From Parabacteroides sp. An277 (lineage in GTDB: Bacteria > Bacteroidota > Bacteroidia > Bacteroidales > Tannerellaceae), in the NCBI RefSeq assembly GCF_002159645.1, contig NZ_NFJB01000007.1:1-64000 (forward strand): 64,000 nucleotides of DNA. Reading direction: 5' to 3'. Below, piece by piece: positions 1 through 8,023 of the stretch (the stretch's first letter is position 1; every line of letters starts with the position of its first letter). A program made the position numbers and the translations under genes. A model generated the notes under the pieces. It saw only the letters and a list, made by a program, of their open reading frames with translations, searched no databases and was not told the origin of the DNA.

Positions 1-52
1 CGTCGGTAGTCACGGCATTGTCTACCAACCAGGCCTTTAATGCTAATTCCAT
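1..52 (-). CDS. HU-like DNA-binding protein, N-terminal fragment (partial)
   Basis: Only the first 17 codons are present; the gene runs off the left edge. The start reads MELALKAWLVDNAVTTD. From memory this resembles the N-terminus of Bacteroidales HU-like proteins that end in an Ig-like DUF4469 domain, but no domain can be confirmed from so short a piece. The ATG at 50-52 is the first one in frame. The protein at 23746 and the remnant at 45650 may carry a related C-terminal Ig-like fold. Confidence 0.4.
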   Translation of the reverse strand, partial: MELALKAWLVDNAVTTD

Positions 53-91
53 GATTTCATGTACTTAAGAGTTATACAATAAACGCAAAAA

Positions 92-126
92 GCCCGTGCA
101 CAGAGCTTCCTGCTCCGCACACGGGC
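92..126 (-). terminator. Hairpin terminator
   Basis: The arms GCCCGTG (92-98) and CACGGGC (120-126) pair, with an inner GAGC/GCTC extension. On the minus strand the stem is followed by TTTTT, so it fits an intrinsic terminator for the minus-strand MATE/cyclophilin operon, about 250 bases past the MATE stop codon. Confidence 0.6.
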
Positions 127-159
127 CTTTCACGTCGTGAATTATTTGCTTAATGTTTA

Positions 160-228
<69 letters not shown>

Positions 229-382
229 AACATATTATCGCCTTTCACCAAGCGATTCATGGTAAAAGATGTTAACGGACAATATGTTTCGCAAGTACTT
301 GTCATTTTATGCTTTGTTTAATCCATGCCAAAGGTACGACTTGTTTCTTATTTTACAAAACATTCGGAAGCTTTTTACGCCA

Positions 383-1696
383 TTATTTTCGCGTCAACCG
401 ATAAAAACGGCGGGCAAGCAACAGACCCAATACCGTCAGACTGACAGGAAAGCCGAACCATACGCCTATCGCCCCCCAATCCAGCAGGAAGCCGCACGCA
501 TAGCCAATAGGGAGCGCCAAGCCGAAATGGCACACAAAAGCCATCTTCGCCATATAATGTACGTCGGCCAACCCGCGCAGGGCATTGGCGAAAAGGATTT
601 GCAAGCCGTCGCCAAACTGGTAGAGCATGATGGGCCAGCAGAACAGCGCCACCAGGCGCACCACATCGGCCTCGGGCGTGAAGAGATAACCGATTTCAGT
701 CCGGAATGCCAGCAGGAACGTCACAAACAGCAAGGCGCAGGTATTGATGATGACAAATCCGGCCCACGTCGCCCGACGAACTTCCTGCGCGTCACTATTC
801 CCGCTGAAATGGCTCACCCGAATCGAGACAGCCGCGCCAATACCGTAATAGAGCATGAAACCGAGCGTCGTAATCACACCCCCGACCTGATAGGCCGCCA
901 ACGCCATGCTGCCAATCCAACCCATCATAATGACGCTCAAGCTGAACGAAGCTGTCTCGACACCCATCTGGAGACCGACGGGCAACCCCAGCCGCACTAG
1001 CTTCCGGAGGGAATCCCGCCCCACCTTCGCTGCCCGGAAGCCAGCCCGATAGGCTGCATACTTCCCACAGCGGAAAAATAACCCGGCGAAAACGACCAAC
1101 GTCAGTACCCGGCTCAATAGCGTAGAAATCCCTGCGCCCGTCAGGCCCAATTCCGGAAATCCGCCATGCCCGTAGATGAGGAAATAATTCCCAATGATAT
1201 TCAAGACATTCGCCCCCAACATGATACACATCGGCGTGAGTGTATCCGTCGTCCCGTCGCTAAATTGCTTGAACGAATTGAACAGCATCGCGAAGATGAC
1301 CGAGAAAAGTTGGAGGATATAATACGGTATAATATACGGATAGAGTTCGCGCGGTTGCCCCAAAGCATCCAACTGAAAAAGAAGCCCCAACATGCAAAGG
1401 CTCAGCAATACGCCCACTGCGAAGTTGATGCAAAGGCTATTCTTCAGCATCGCGCCCGCTTCCTCCCGTTCGCCAGCGGCAAACAGACGGCCGATGAGGG
1501 GTGTCAAGCCGTAGGAGAAACCCATCCCGAAGATAAAGGCCAAATTGAAGAAGTTATTCACAAACGAGGCAGCCGCCAGCTCCGCCGTGCTGTGATGCCC
1601 CACCATGATATTGTCCGCAAATCCGACTACAATGATACCCAACTGTCCCAACATAATAGGGACACCCAAGCGGATAGTCTCTTTGTAGTGGTTCAT
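383..1696 (-). CDS. MATE family multidrug/cation efflux transporter
   Basis: An inner-membrane antiporter of the MATE (NorM-type) family, which exports cationic drugs or metabolites using an ion gradient. The 437 residues match the usual length for about 12 membrane helices in two six-helix halves. The N-terminus (RLGVPIMLGQLGIIVVGFAD) and the segment GHHSTAELAAASFVNNFF are typical of the first bundle, and LRKLVRLGLPVGLQMGVETA opens the second half. The start codon overlaps the stop of the upstream cyclophilin gene in an ATGA arrangement, so the two are probably co-transcribed and translationally coupled. Substrate cannot be told from sequence. Confidence 0.93.
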   Translation of the reverse strand: MNHYKETIRLGVPIMLGQLGIIVVGFADNIMVGHHSTAELAAASFVNNFFNLAFIFGMGFSYGLTPLIGRLFAAGEREEAGAMLKNSLCINFAVGVLLSLCMLGLLFQLDALGQPRELYPYIIPYYILQLFSVIFAMLFNSFKQFSDGTTDTLTPMCIMLGANVLNIIGNYFLIYGHGGFPELGLTGAGISTLLSRVLTLVVFAGLFFRCGKYAAYRAGFRAAKVGRDSLRKLVRLGLPVGLQMGVETASFSLSVIMMGWIGSMALAAYQVGGVITTLGFMLYYGIGAAVSIRVSHFSGNSDAQEVRRATWAGFVIINTCALLFVTFLLAFRTEIGYLFTPEADVVRLVALFCWPIMLYQFGDGLQILFANALRGLADVHYMAKMAFVCHFGLALPIGYACGFLLDWGAIGVWFGFPVSLTVLGLLLARRFYRLTRK

Positions 1697-2385
1697 TTCT
1701 CTACCACCTTCATCGATTTGATACGGATATTCTTCAGCGGACGATCTTCCGAATTGGTTTCTTCCATCTGAATCTTAAAGACCGCCTTCATGCCGTCTAC
1801 CACTTCACCAAAGACTGTATACTTTTCGTCCAAATCGGGGCGGCCGCCTTCCAGCATATAAGCCTCGCGCTGTTCGGGCGTGAACTTTTTGCCTTGCTCC
1901 TTCTCCATCTTATCTAATTCCATGGAGGTATAGAATTTACCCGTGACAATATAGAATTGCGAAGCCGAGGAGGCGCGTTCCGGATTTACGTCATCGCTCG
2001 TCCGCGCCGCGCAAAGGGCTCCCGCTTTATGGAAATGCGTTGGATAGACAATTTCTGCCGGGACGGTATAATCCGGATCGCCGTCGCCCAAGTGTTGTTC
2101 TTCTGGGGCATCCTTCGAGTTAATATCTCCCGCCTGAATCATGAATTGCTTAATCACGCGATGGAAAAGCAGGCCATCGTAGAGATGCGATTCCACGTTT
2201 TTAAGGAAGTTATCCCGATGTTTTGGCGTATCGTTATACAGTTTCACCTTAATCTTTCCCTTATCCGTATCAATCAATACCAGGGTTTCTTTTTCTTCCT
2301 GCGCCTCTTGGGCTTTCACGCCTGCCACCGAAGCAAGCAAAGCCATTGCTATCAGCAAACTTGTCAATAGTCGTCTCATCATCAT
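1693..2385 (-). CDS. Periplasmic cyclophilin-type peptidyl-prolyl isomerase
   Basis: Catalyses cis-trans isomerisation of prolyl bonds in exported proteins. A signal peptide (about residues 1-25, ending VKA before QEA) sends it to the periplasm. The cyclophilin core follows: FHRVIKQFMIQAGD at 74-87 holds the catalytic Arg of the FHRV motif, and SQFYI at 142-146 lines the active site. A lysine- and glutamate-rich insert (about 155-170) is common in Bacteroidetes members. It is first in an operon with the MATE gene (4-base overlap). A TAnnTTTG box at 2412-2419 lies 26 bases upstream of the start and is divergent from the ribE promoter. Confidence 0.92.
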   Translation of the reverse strand: MMMRRLLTSLLIAMALLASVAGVKAQEAQEEKETLVLIDTDKGKIKVKLYNDTPKHRDNFLKNVESHLYDGLLFHRVIKQFMIQAGDINSKDAPEEQHLGDGDPDYTVPAEIVYPTHFHKAGALCAARTSDDVNPERASSASQFYIVTGKFYTSMELDKMEKEQGKKFTPEQREAYMLEGGRPDLDEKYTVFGEVVDGMKAVFKIQMEETNSEDRPLKNIRIKSMKVVEK

Positions 2386-2411
2386 CTTTCTTTAAATTAA
2401 AATTCCGACAG

Positions 2412-2419
2412 CAAATGTA
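2412..2419 (-). promoter_or_regulatory. -7 box of the cyclophilin-MATE operon
   Basis: TACATTTG on the minus strand fits the Bacteroidetes -7 consensus TAnnTTTG and lies 26 bases before the cyclophilin ATG. No clear -33 TTTG is visible. Confidence 0.6.
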
Positions 2420-2442
2420 ATGCCTTTTTCTGTTTTTTCCCC

Positions 2443-2450
2443 TATCTTTG
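2443..2450 (+). promoter_or_regulatory. -7 box of ribE
   Basis: TATCTTTG lies 29 bases upstream of the ribE ATG and fits the Bacteroidetes -7 consensus. It is divergent from the box at 2412-2419, so the two promoters share about 90 bases. Confidence 0.65.
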
Positions 2451-2479
2451 CCCGCAAATCATCTAAATAGAATCGCAAT

Positions 2480-3082
2480 ATGTTTTCAGGAATTGTAGAA
2501 GAAGCTGCCCGTGTGGTAGCCATTGAACAAGAGAAAGGGAATATTCACCTCACGATGGAATGTTCGTTTACCGATGAATTGAAAATCGACCAGAGCGTGG
2601 CGCACAACGGCGTTTGCCTCACGGTCGTCAAGAAAGAAGGTAAGACGTACACCGTGACAGCCGTCCAGGAGACGCTCGAACGTTCGAATTTAGGGAATCT
2701 CCGGCCGGGCAGCCTCGTGAACTTGGAGCGTAGCATGCTGATGAACGGTCGCCTCGACGGACATATTGTCCAGGGACACGTAGACCAAACCGCCCGCTGC
2801 ACCCGCGTGGAAGAGGCCGACGGCAGCTGGTATTACACCTTCGAATATAAGTTCGACCCGGCGATGGCACAGCAAGGTTATCTGACGGTTGAAAAGGGCT
2901 CGGTCTGCGTGAACGGGGTCAGTCTCACGGTATGCAACTCCCAGCAGAACAGCTTCCAGGTTGCTATTATTCCTTATACGCACGACCATACAAACTTCTG
3001 CGAAATAGAACCGGGGACGGTCGTGAACCTCGAGTTCGACATCGTAGGGAAATACATCAGCAAACTGATGCAATACAAATAA
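2480..3082 (+). CDS. ribE: Riboflavin synthase, alpha subunit
   Basis: Converts two molecules of 6,7-dimethyl-8-ribityllumazine to riboflavin and a pyrimidine, the last step of riboflavin synthesis in the cytosol. The 200 residues hold the expected tandem lumazine-binding barrels. The first has MFSGIVEE at 1-8 and HNGVCLTV at 42-49. The second has VNGVSLTV at 144-151 and the substrate-binding YTHDHTNF at 166-173. The linker motif GHIVQGHVD (94-102) is conserved in the family. The gene stands alone and converges on the CDF exporter; a GC-rich hairpin lies between them. Confidence 0.97.
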   Translation: MFSGIVEEAARVVAIEQEKGNIHLTMECSFTDELKIDQSVAHNGVCLTVVKKEGKTYTVTAVQETLERSNLGNLRPGSLVNLERSMLMNGRLDGHIVQGHVDQTARCTRVEEADGSWYYTFEYKFDPAMAQQGYLTVEKGSVCVNGVSLTVCNSQQNSFQVAIIPYTHDHTNFCEIEPGTVVNLEFDIVGKYISKLMQYK

Positions 3083-3090
3083 CTCGAATG

Positions 3091-3118
3091 GGAGGCGGTC
3101 CGGTAGCGGTCCGCCTCC
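3091..3118. terminator. Hairpin between convergent ribE and the CDF gene
   Basis: GGAGGCGG (3091-3098) pairs with CCGCCTCC (3111-3118). It lies between two stop codons of converging genes. There is no U-run on either side, so its role as an intrinsic terminator is uncertain. Confidence 0.45.
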
Positions 3119-3137
3119 GTTCGTATCGGGATTTCGC

Positions 3138-4058
3138 TTAGTGGCAATGCTCGTCGGCACAGCGCGCACCTGCCGATTCGCACTCGACGGTGCTGTGCTG
3201 CACATTTTCTTCGCGGAACAACTCCTTCACCGCCCGCTTTACCGTTTCCATTTGTGTAATATCACGGAGCACCACATGGACAGTCGCCGCATTTTCGGTC
3301 GTGCTCACCGCCCACACGTGCAAATGGTGCCAACTCTCGATTCCTTCCAGCCCGGCAAGCCGCTGCTTCAAATGCGCCATATCCACGCTCCGGGGGACGG
3401 CATCCATCGATAGGCAAAGGCTTTCTTTCAACAAATTCCACGTAGAAAAGAAAATAATCACCACGATAACCCAACTGACGACCGCATCCAGCACAACCCA
3501 ACCCGTATACATAATCATCAGACCTGACGCTACGACGCCTACCGAGACGAGCGTATCCATCGCCATGTGGAGAAACGCGCCGCGCACGTTCAGGTCTCCC
3601 TTTTGCTGCTTCATCAAAAGCCAAGCCGTGAGACCGTTTACCACGATGCCCACGCCCGCCGTCCACGAAATCGCTTCGCCCGAAACCGGCTCCGGATAAC
3701 GCAATTTATGAATGCTCTCCAGCAAAATCGCCCCAATCGCGACCAACAGGATAATCGCATTGGCCAGCGAAACCAAAATCGTACCCTTCTTATACCCATA
3801 CGTGAAATGCTCCGTCACCGGCCGCTTGGCCATCTGGAGTGCCATCAGCGAAAGCAGCAGGCTGAAGACGTCGCTCAGGTTGTGGCCTGCGTCGGAGAGC
3901 AAGCCGAGCGAGTGATACATAAATCCTACCCCCGCTTCCACGAGGACAAACAGCAGATTCAACGCTATACATATAATAAAGATAGCATTCAGCGAAGCGG
4001 GCGCTTCGGGGTGGTGGTGGTGAGGGTGCGAACCTCCATGCGCGTGAATAGATACCAT
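3138..4058 (-). CDS. Cation diffusion facilitator (zinc-type) exporter
   Basis: A CDF-family inner-membrane antiporter expected to export Zn2+ or similar divalent metals in exchange for protons. The 306 residues give six membrane helices and a cytosolic C-terminal domain. The N-terminus is histidine-rich (HPHHHH at 11-16). Metal-site motifs are SDAGHNLSD (55-63) and HMAMD (164-168), the two HxxxD pairs of the ZitB/CzcD type. The C-terminus ends with a Cys/His-rich tail (CADEHCH). The open frame extends 34 codons further upstream, but I chose the ATG at 4056-4058 because the histidine-rich start is typical and the -7 box at 4088-4095 lies inside the longer frame. Confidence 0.92.
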   Translation of the reverse strand: MVSIHAHGGSHPHHHHPEAPASLNAIFIICIALNLLFVLVEAGVGFMYHSLGLLSDAGHNLSDVFSLLLSLMALQMAKRPVTEHFTYGYKKGTILVSLANAIILLVAIGAILLESIHKLRYPEPVSGEAISWTAGVGIVVNGLTAWLLMKQQKGDLNVRGAFLHMAMDTLVSVGVVASGLMIMYTGWVVLDAVVSWVIVVIIFFSTWNLLKESLCLSMDAVPRSVDMAHLKQRLAGLEGIESWHHLHVWAVSTTENAATVHVVLRDITQMETVKRAVKELFREENVQHSTVECESAGARCADEHCH

Positions 4059-4087
4059 ATCTTCTTTTTTTAGCTTTAAACCGGAGG

Positions 4088-4095
4088 CAAAAGTA
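4088..4095 (-). promoter_or_regulatory. -7 box of the CDF exporter gene
   Basis: TACTTTTG on the minus strand, 29 bases before the chosen start codon, matches the Bacteroidetes -7 consensus. It also argues against the longer reading frame. Confidence 0.65.
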
Positions 4096-4196
4096 ACAGG
4101 TCTGCGCCAAAACGCCAACCCCCAAGGCGGAATATTTCCCCTCCGCGCCCCTCTTTGCAAACAGGTTGCAATCTGCCTCGCTTTCGCCCCGGCTTA

Positions 4197-4588
4197 ACCG
4201 GCAGAGGCTAAATCAGGAATACTTTCGCCAAAGTAAACCCGATAGAGACTAAATCAGGGGCACTTTCGCCAAAGTAAACTCGATAGAGGCTAAATCAGGG
4301 GCACTTTCGTCAAAGTAAACCCGATAGAGGCTAAATCAAGAGCACTTTCGCCAAAGTAAACCCGATAGAGGCTAAATCAGGGGCACTTTCGCCAAAGTAA
4401 ACCCGATAGAGGCTAAATCAGGGGCACTTTCGCCAACGCAAACCCGATAGAGACTAAATCAGGGGTACTTTCGCCAACGCAAAGGTTTCTATCGCTGAAT
4501 CGAGGGCACTTTCACCAAAGCAAAGGTTTTTACCGCTGAATCGAGGGCACTTTCACCAAAGCAAAGACTTCTACCGCTGAATCGGGCA
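4197..4588. repeat. 41-bp tandem array A (nine copies)
   Basis: The anchor ACTTTC recurs at 4221, 4262, 4303, 4344, 4385, 4426, 4467, 4508 and 4549, always exactly 41 bases apart. Most units contain ACTTTCGCCAAAGT, an inverted repeat (ACTTT/AAAGT). The first six to seven copies have a CCGATAGAGGCTAAATCAGG half. The last copies change to a TACCGCTGAATCGAGGG half while keeping the period, so the array drifts along its length. It fills most of the 650-base gap between the CDF promoter and pheS. No gene is seen in it, and 41 is not a multiple of three. Confidence 0.95.
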
Positions 4589-4644
4589 AACGGAACCCAA
4601 ATCCAATTATTCGCGCCTCTCGATGCGAATGATTTCCCTAAATG

Positions 4645-4675
4645 TTGCAATATTCAAAATAAAGCCCTACATTTG
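4645..4675 (+). promoter_or_regulatory. pheS promoter
   Basis: TTG at 4645-4647 and TACATTTG at 4668-4675 are separated by 20 bases, the arrangement of Bacteroidetes housekeeping promoters. The -7 box is 32 bases before the pheS ATG. Confidence 0.7.
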
Positions 4676-4707
4676 CGACAAAATTATAAAAAAGCATTTT
4701 TGACGAA

Positions 4708-5727
4708 ATGATTGACAAGATAAAAGCCCTGCTCGAAGAGGTAGGACAACTGACAGCAGCCAACGCGGAGGAACTGGAAGCCCTTCGCATTAAATATTTG
4801 AGCAAAAAGGGAGCCATTTCCCAATTGATGAACGACTTCCGCAACGTCCCAGCCGAACATAAACGCGAAGTGGGCATCTACATCAACGAACTGAAAGAGA
4901 AAACCCAACAGAAAATCAATGAACTGAAAGAAAGTTTCGAGAACCAGCAAACCAGTTATAATGACATCGACCTGACGCGCACCGCTTACCCCATCGAACT
5001 GGGTACGCGCCATCCGCTCTCGCTCGTCAAGAAGGAGATTTGCGACATCTTCGGCCGCCTGGGCTTCAGCATCGCGGAAGGCCCTGAAGTAGAAGACGAC
5101 TGGCATGTGTTCTCATCGCTCAACTTCGCGGAAGACCATCCGGCACGCGACATGCAGGATACGTTCTTCATCCAACATGCCCCCGACGTCCTTTTGCGCA
5201 CGCATACCTCGTCGGTACAAACGCGCGTGATGGAAAAGCAACAACCGCCTATCCGCATCATCTGCCCGGGACGCGTCTACCGCAACGAAGCGATTTCCTA
5301 TCGCGCCCACTGCTTCTTCCACCAGGTAGAAGGACTTTACATCGACAAGAACGTATCGTTTGCCGACTTGAAACAGGCGTTGCTTTTCTTTGCCAAAGAG
5401 ATGTTTGGCGCAGACACGAAAATCCGCTTGCGTCCCTCCTATTTCCCCTTCACCGAGCCTTCGGCCGAGATGGATATCTCGTGCAACATTTGCGGAGGTA
5501 AAGGCTGTGCCTTCTGCAAACACACGGGGTGGGTGGAAATCTTAGGCTGCGGCATGGTCGACCCGAACGTGCTGGAAAACTGCGGTATCGACAGCCAGAT
5601 TTATTCCGGCTACGCGCTCGGCATGGGAATCGAACGAATTACAAACCTAAAATATAGAGTCAAGGACTTGCGCATGTTCTCGGAAAACGACATACGCTTC
5701 CTTGAGGAATTTGAATCAGCCAATTAA
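4708..5727 (+). CDS. pheS: Phenylalanine-tRNA ligase alpha subunit
   Basis: Catalytic subunit of the heterotetrameric enzyme that charges tRNA-Phe. The 339 residues hold an N-terminal coiled coil (about 1-85) and a class II synthetase core: motif 2 in GRVYRNEAISYRAHCFFHQ and motif 3 in GYALGMGIERI near the end. A cysteine cluster (CNICGGKGCAFC) precedes GWVEILGCGMV, as in many bacterial PheS. The beta subunit gene is not next to it in this window. Its promoter (4645-4675) directly follows array A, and a hairpin follows the gene at 5764-5792. Confidence 0.97.
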   Translation: MIDKIKALLEEVGQLTAANAEELEALRIKYLSKKGAISQLMNDFRNVPAEHKREVGIYINELKEKTQQKINELKESFENQQTSYNDIDLTRTAYPIELGTRHPLSLVKKEICDIFGRLGFSIAEGPEVEDDWHVFSSLNFAEDHPARDMQDTFFIQHAPDVLLRTHTSSVQTRVMEKQQPPIRIICPGRVYRNEAISYRAHCFFHQVEGLYIDKNVSFADLKQALLFFAKEMFGADTKIRLRPSYFPFTEPSAEMDISCNICGGKGCAFCKHTGWVEILGCGMVDPNVLENCGIDSQIYSGYALGMGIERITNLKYRVKDLRMFSENDIRFLEEFESAN

Positions 5728-5763
5728 AATTGTGACCAAACAATCATTGATGTACCAAACAAT

Positions 5764-5792
5764 CCCCGGACTTTCATAACCTGAGTCCGGGG
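5764..5792. terminator. Hairpin after pheS
   Basis: CCCCGGACT (5764-5772) pairs perfectly with AGTCCGGGG (5784-5792) around an 11-base loop, 37 bases after the pheS stop. It is followed by AAAA rather than U residues, so termination may be weak. Confidence 0.55.
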
Positions 5793-5819
5793 AAAACACA
5801 CCATATAAAACCTATCCAC

Positions 5820-6461
5820 ATGCGCAAAGAAGAACGATACAAAGGCATCTTAACGTGGTTCCAAACCCACGTGCCCGTAGCGGAAACGGAGCTTCATTAC
5901 GACGGAGATCCATACAAGCTCCTCGTGGCCGTCATTCTTTCGGCGCAATGCACAGACAAGCGAGTAAACCAAGTGACGCCTGCCCTGTTCGAAGCCTTTC
6001 CCACGGCAGAGGTCATGGCCGCTTCCTCGCCGGAAGTAATCTATGAATACATCAAAAGCGTCTCATATCCTCACAACAAAGCTAAGCATCTGGCCGGCAT
6101 GGCGCAAATGCTGATGGAAAAGTTTGGCGGGCAAGTGCCCTCAGAGGTGAAAGAACTAATGACGTTACCCGGCGTGGGACGTAAAACGGCGAACGTCGTA
6201 GCCTCCGTTATCTTTGGTGCACCCACCATGGCCGTCGATACACACGTGTTCCGCGTGGCCAACCGCCTCGGACTGACACTCGACAGCCGGACGCCCTTAG
6301 AGACAGAGAAAGAGTTGACACGCCACATACCCAAGGAACTCATCCCCATAGCCCATCATTGGCTGATTTTGCACGGCCGTTATACATGCCTTGCCCGCAA
6401 ACCCAAATGCATGGAATGCGGGCTCGCGCCGTGGTGTTTATACTTCTCCCAACAGAAATGA
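5820..6461 (+). CDS. nth: Endonuclease III (DNA glycosylase/AP lyase)
   Basis: Removes oxidised pyrimidines from DNA and nicks the abasic site in base excision repair. At 213 residues it has normal family length. The helix-hairpin-helix LMTLPGVGRKTANVV carries the catalytic Lys, and MAVDTHVFRV carries the catalytic Asp. The C-terminal cysteines form the C-X6-C-X2-C-X5-C iron-sulfur loop (CLARKPKCMECGLAPWC). Its stop codon overlaps the start of the next gene (ATGA), so the two are coupled. Confidence 0.97.
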   Translation: MRKEERYKGILTWFQTHVPVAETELHYDGDPYKLLVAVILSAQCTDKRVNQVTPALFEAFPTAEVMAASSPEVIYEYIKSVSYPHNKAKHLAGMAQMLMEKFGGQVPSEVKELMTLPGVGRKTANVVASVIFGAPTMAVDTHVFRVANRLGLTLDSRTPLETEKELTRHIPKELIPIAHHWLILHGRYTCLARKPKCMECGLAPWCLYFSQQK

Positions 6462-7261
6462 GACGATATCAGCGGGAATTGGGATTCGTACTCGTGGCTT
6501 TTCTCGTAGTAGGAAGTATCGTAAGTTATTTCTTCAACCAACTCAAACGGGAAAAGAGCGAGACGGCCGCTACGGTTTATTCCTTCGTGCCACCACATCC
6601 GGAAGCCCTCCTGCGTATCCAAGAAACAAACACTTGGCTGAAACTGATTGCCGGCGGAGAACGGGAACGACGATTGTTCGAGGAACATATTCCCGTTTTC
6701 TTCTTCCATCTTTTCGAGGAAATACCGGTACACGAAGCCCTTTTCAGCTTTCATGCCGAAGGCGTCGTCTGTTTGGTAAAAGCAAATCCCCTTGAGGCCA
6801 AACGACTATCGGCTACGACTCAACATTTATTGGATAACTATCCTCCGAAAAAGCAAGTCATCGGAACCACGCAACTCTCCTATTATACGGACGGACCGCA
6901 ACGTTTCCTGGGGACATTCTATCGGGAAGGCATTTGGGTGGCCTCTTATCATAAACTATTGCTCGAACAAGCAGGACAAACCACGCATTCACTCCCTCAT
7001 TTCCCGGCAGCTTCTTCCACCGTGAACCTGCTCTTTCCTTATGATAAGGAATGGATGCAGGCGAATATCTATAAATCCGAAGGGCGACTGTCGGCTTTCC
7101 TGCGTTTCCCCGTGGATACATTTCCAAATGATTCGCTCCAGATCTCCCTGGCTGACACGCTTCAACGCCGCTTCTGCCACCGTTTGCATTTACCACTCGA
7201 CAGCGTAACGGTGGAATCTACGTCAGATGACGACGCGCTTTACCTCACCCTCCGGTATTGA
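6458..7261 (+). CDS. Membrane-anchored protein of unknown function
   Basis: I do not recognise this family. The start was set to the ATG overlapping the nth stop codon (MRRYQRELGF); the frame is open further upstream but only inside nth. The protein has 267 residues: one N-terminal membrane helix (about 8-23, FVLVAFLVVGSIVSYFF), then a soluble domain that should face the periplasm. No catalytic motif is visible. It is translationally coupled to nth, although a periplasmic protein is an odd partner for a DNA glycosylase. Its stop abuts the stop of the converging MBL gene with no base between. Confidence 0.75.
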   Translation: MRRYQRELGFVLVAFLVVGSIVSYFFNQLKREKSETAATVYSFVPPHPEALLRIQETNTWLKLIAGGERERRLFEEHIPVFFFHLFEEIPVHEALFSFHAEGVVCLVKANPLEAKRLSATTQHLLDNYPPKKQVIGTTQLSYYTDGPQRFLGTFYREGIWVASYHKLLLEQAGQTTHSLPHFPAASSTVNLLFPYDKEWMQANIYKSEGRLSAFLRFPVDTFPNDSLQISLADTLQRRFCHRLHLPLDSVTVESTSDDDALYLTLRY

Positions 7262-8023
7262 TCAAAACTCAACGCTTAAATTATCATACGCCAAATGCAC
7301 ATGCGGAGGGAGCAACTTCTCGACCTCGGCATGCAAACCAATCTTGTGCGATTCATGCACCAGATAAGCCTCTTTCGGAGCAATCCGGCGAATGTAAGCC
7401 AATGCCTCGTCCAGTCCGGCATGCGTCGGGTGCTTGCTATCACGGCGAAGAGCATTAATCACGAGCAAATCCACACCTTCGAGCTTCGGAAATTCGCTTT
7501 CCGGTATGGTCTTCAGGTCTGTCAAGTAAGCTAAACGTCCGATGCGATAACCCAAGATAGGCAGTTTCCCGTGCATGAGCCGAATGGGCACAATCTCCAA
7601 ACCTGCCGCCTCGAAGGGTTCCGTCGTAATGGCATGCATATTAATATTCGGTACACCTGGATATTTATGCTCCGCAAAGACATAGGGAATACGCGTCTTT
7701 ATCGCATACGCCACATTCTCTTCGGCATAGACATTCACCTCGCCATAACGGCAAAACGGACGCAAATCGTCGAGGCCACCGACGTGGTCGTAATGCTCAT
7801 GCGTAATCAATACAGCATCCAACTGGTAGATACGATTCGTAATCACTTGCCAACGGAAATCCGGTCCGCAATCTATCAAAATGCGCCGTCCTTTCGTTTC
7901 GACGACGGCCGACGTCCGGAGCCGCCAATCTCGCTTGTCCTTGCTGGTACATACTTCGCACTGGCATCCGATTTCCGGTACACCCGTCGAGGTTCCTGTT
8001 CCTAAAAAGATGATTTTCATCAT
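7262..8023 (-). CDS. MBL-fold metallohydrolase (PhnP-like)
   Basis: A cytosolic metallo-beta-lactamase-fold hydrolase, probably a phosphodiesterase of the PhnP group. The 253 residues contain the metal motif HEHYDH at 75-80 and a CQCEVC cysteine group at 20-25, which in PhnP relatives helps form an extra zinc site. Later ligands are in MHGKLP, YLTDLK and VHESHK. The start overlaps the murB stop (ATGA), so it is the second gene of a murB operon. The true substrate is unknown; no phosphonate genes are nearby. Confidence 0.88.
   Translation of the reverse strand: MMKIIFLGTGTSTGVPEIGCQCEVCTSKDKRDWRLRTSAVVETKGRRILIDCGPDFRWQVITNRIYQLDAVLITHEHYDHVGGLDDLRPFCRYGEVNVYAEENVAYAIKTRIPYVFAEHKYPGVPNINMHAITTEPFEAAGLEIVPIRLMHGKLPILGYRIGRLAYLTDLKTIPESEFPKLEGVDLLVINALRRDSKHPTHAGLDEALAYIRRIAPKEAYLVHESHKIGLHAEVEKLLPPHVHLAYDNLSVEF

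Noticed and set aside
269-1000. Long plus-strand frame opposite the MATE gene
   Set aside because: It is antisense to a clear transporter gene, has no promoter box and looks like no protein family.
3138-4160. Longer form of the CDF exporter starting at 4160
   Set aside because: The -7 box lies inside the extension, which is not membrane-like or histidine-rich.
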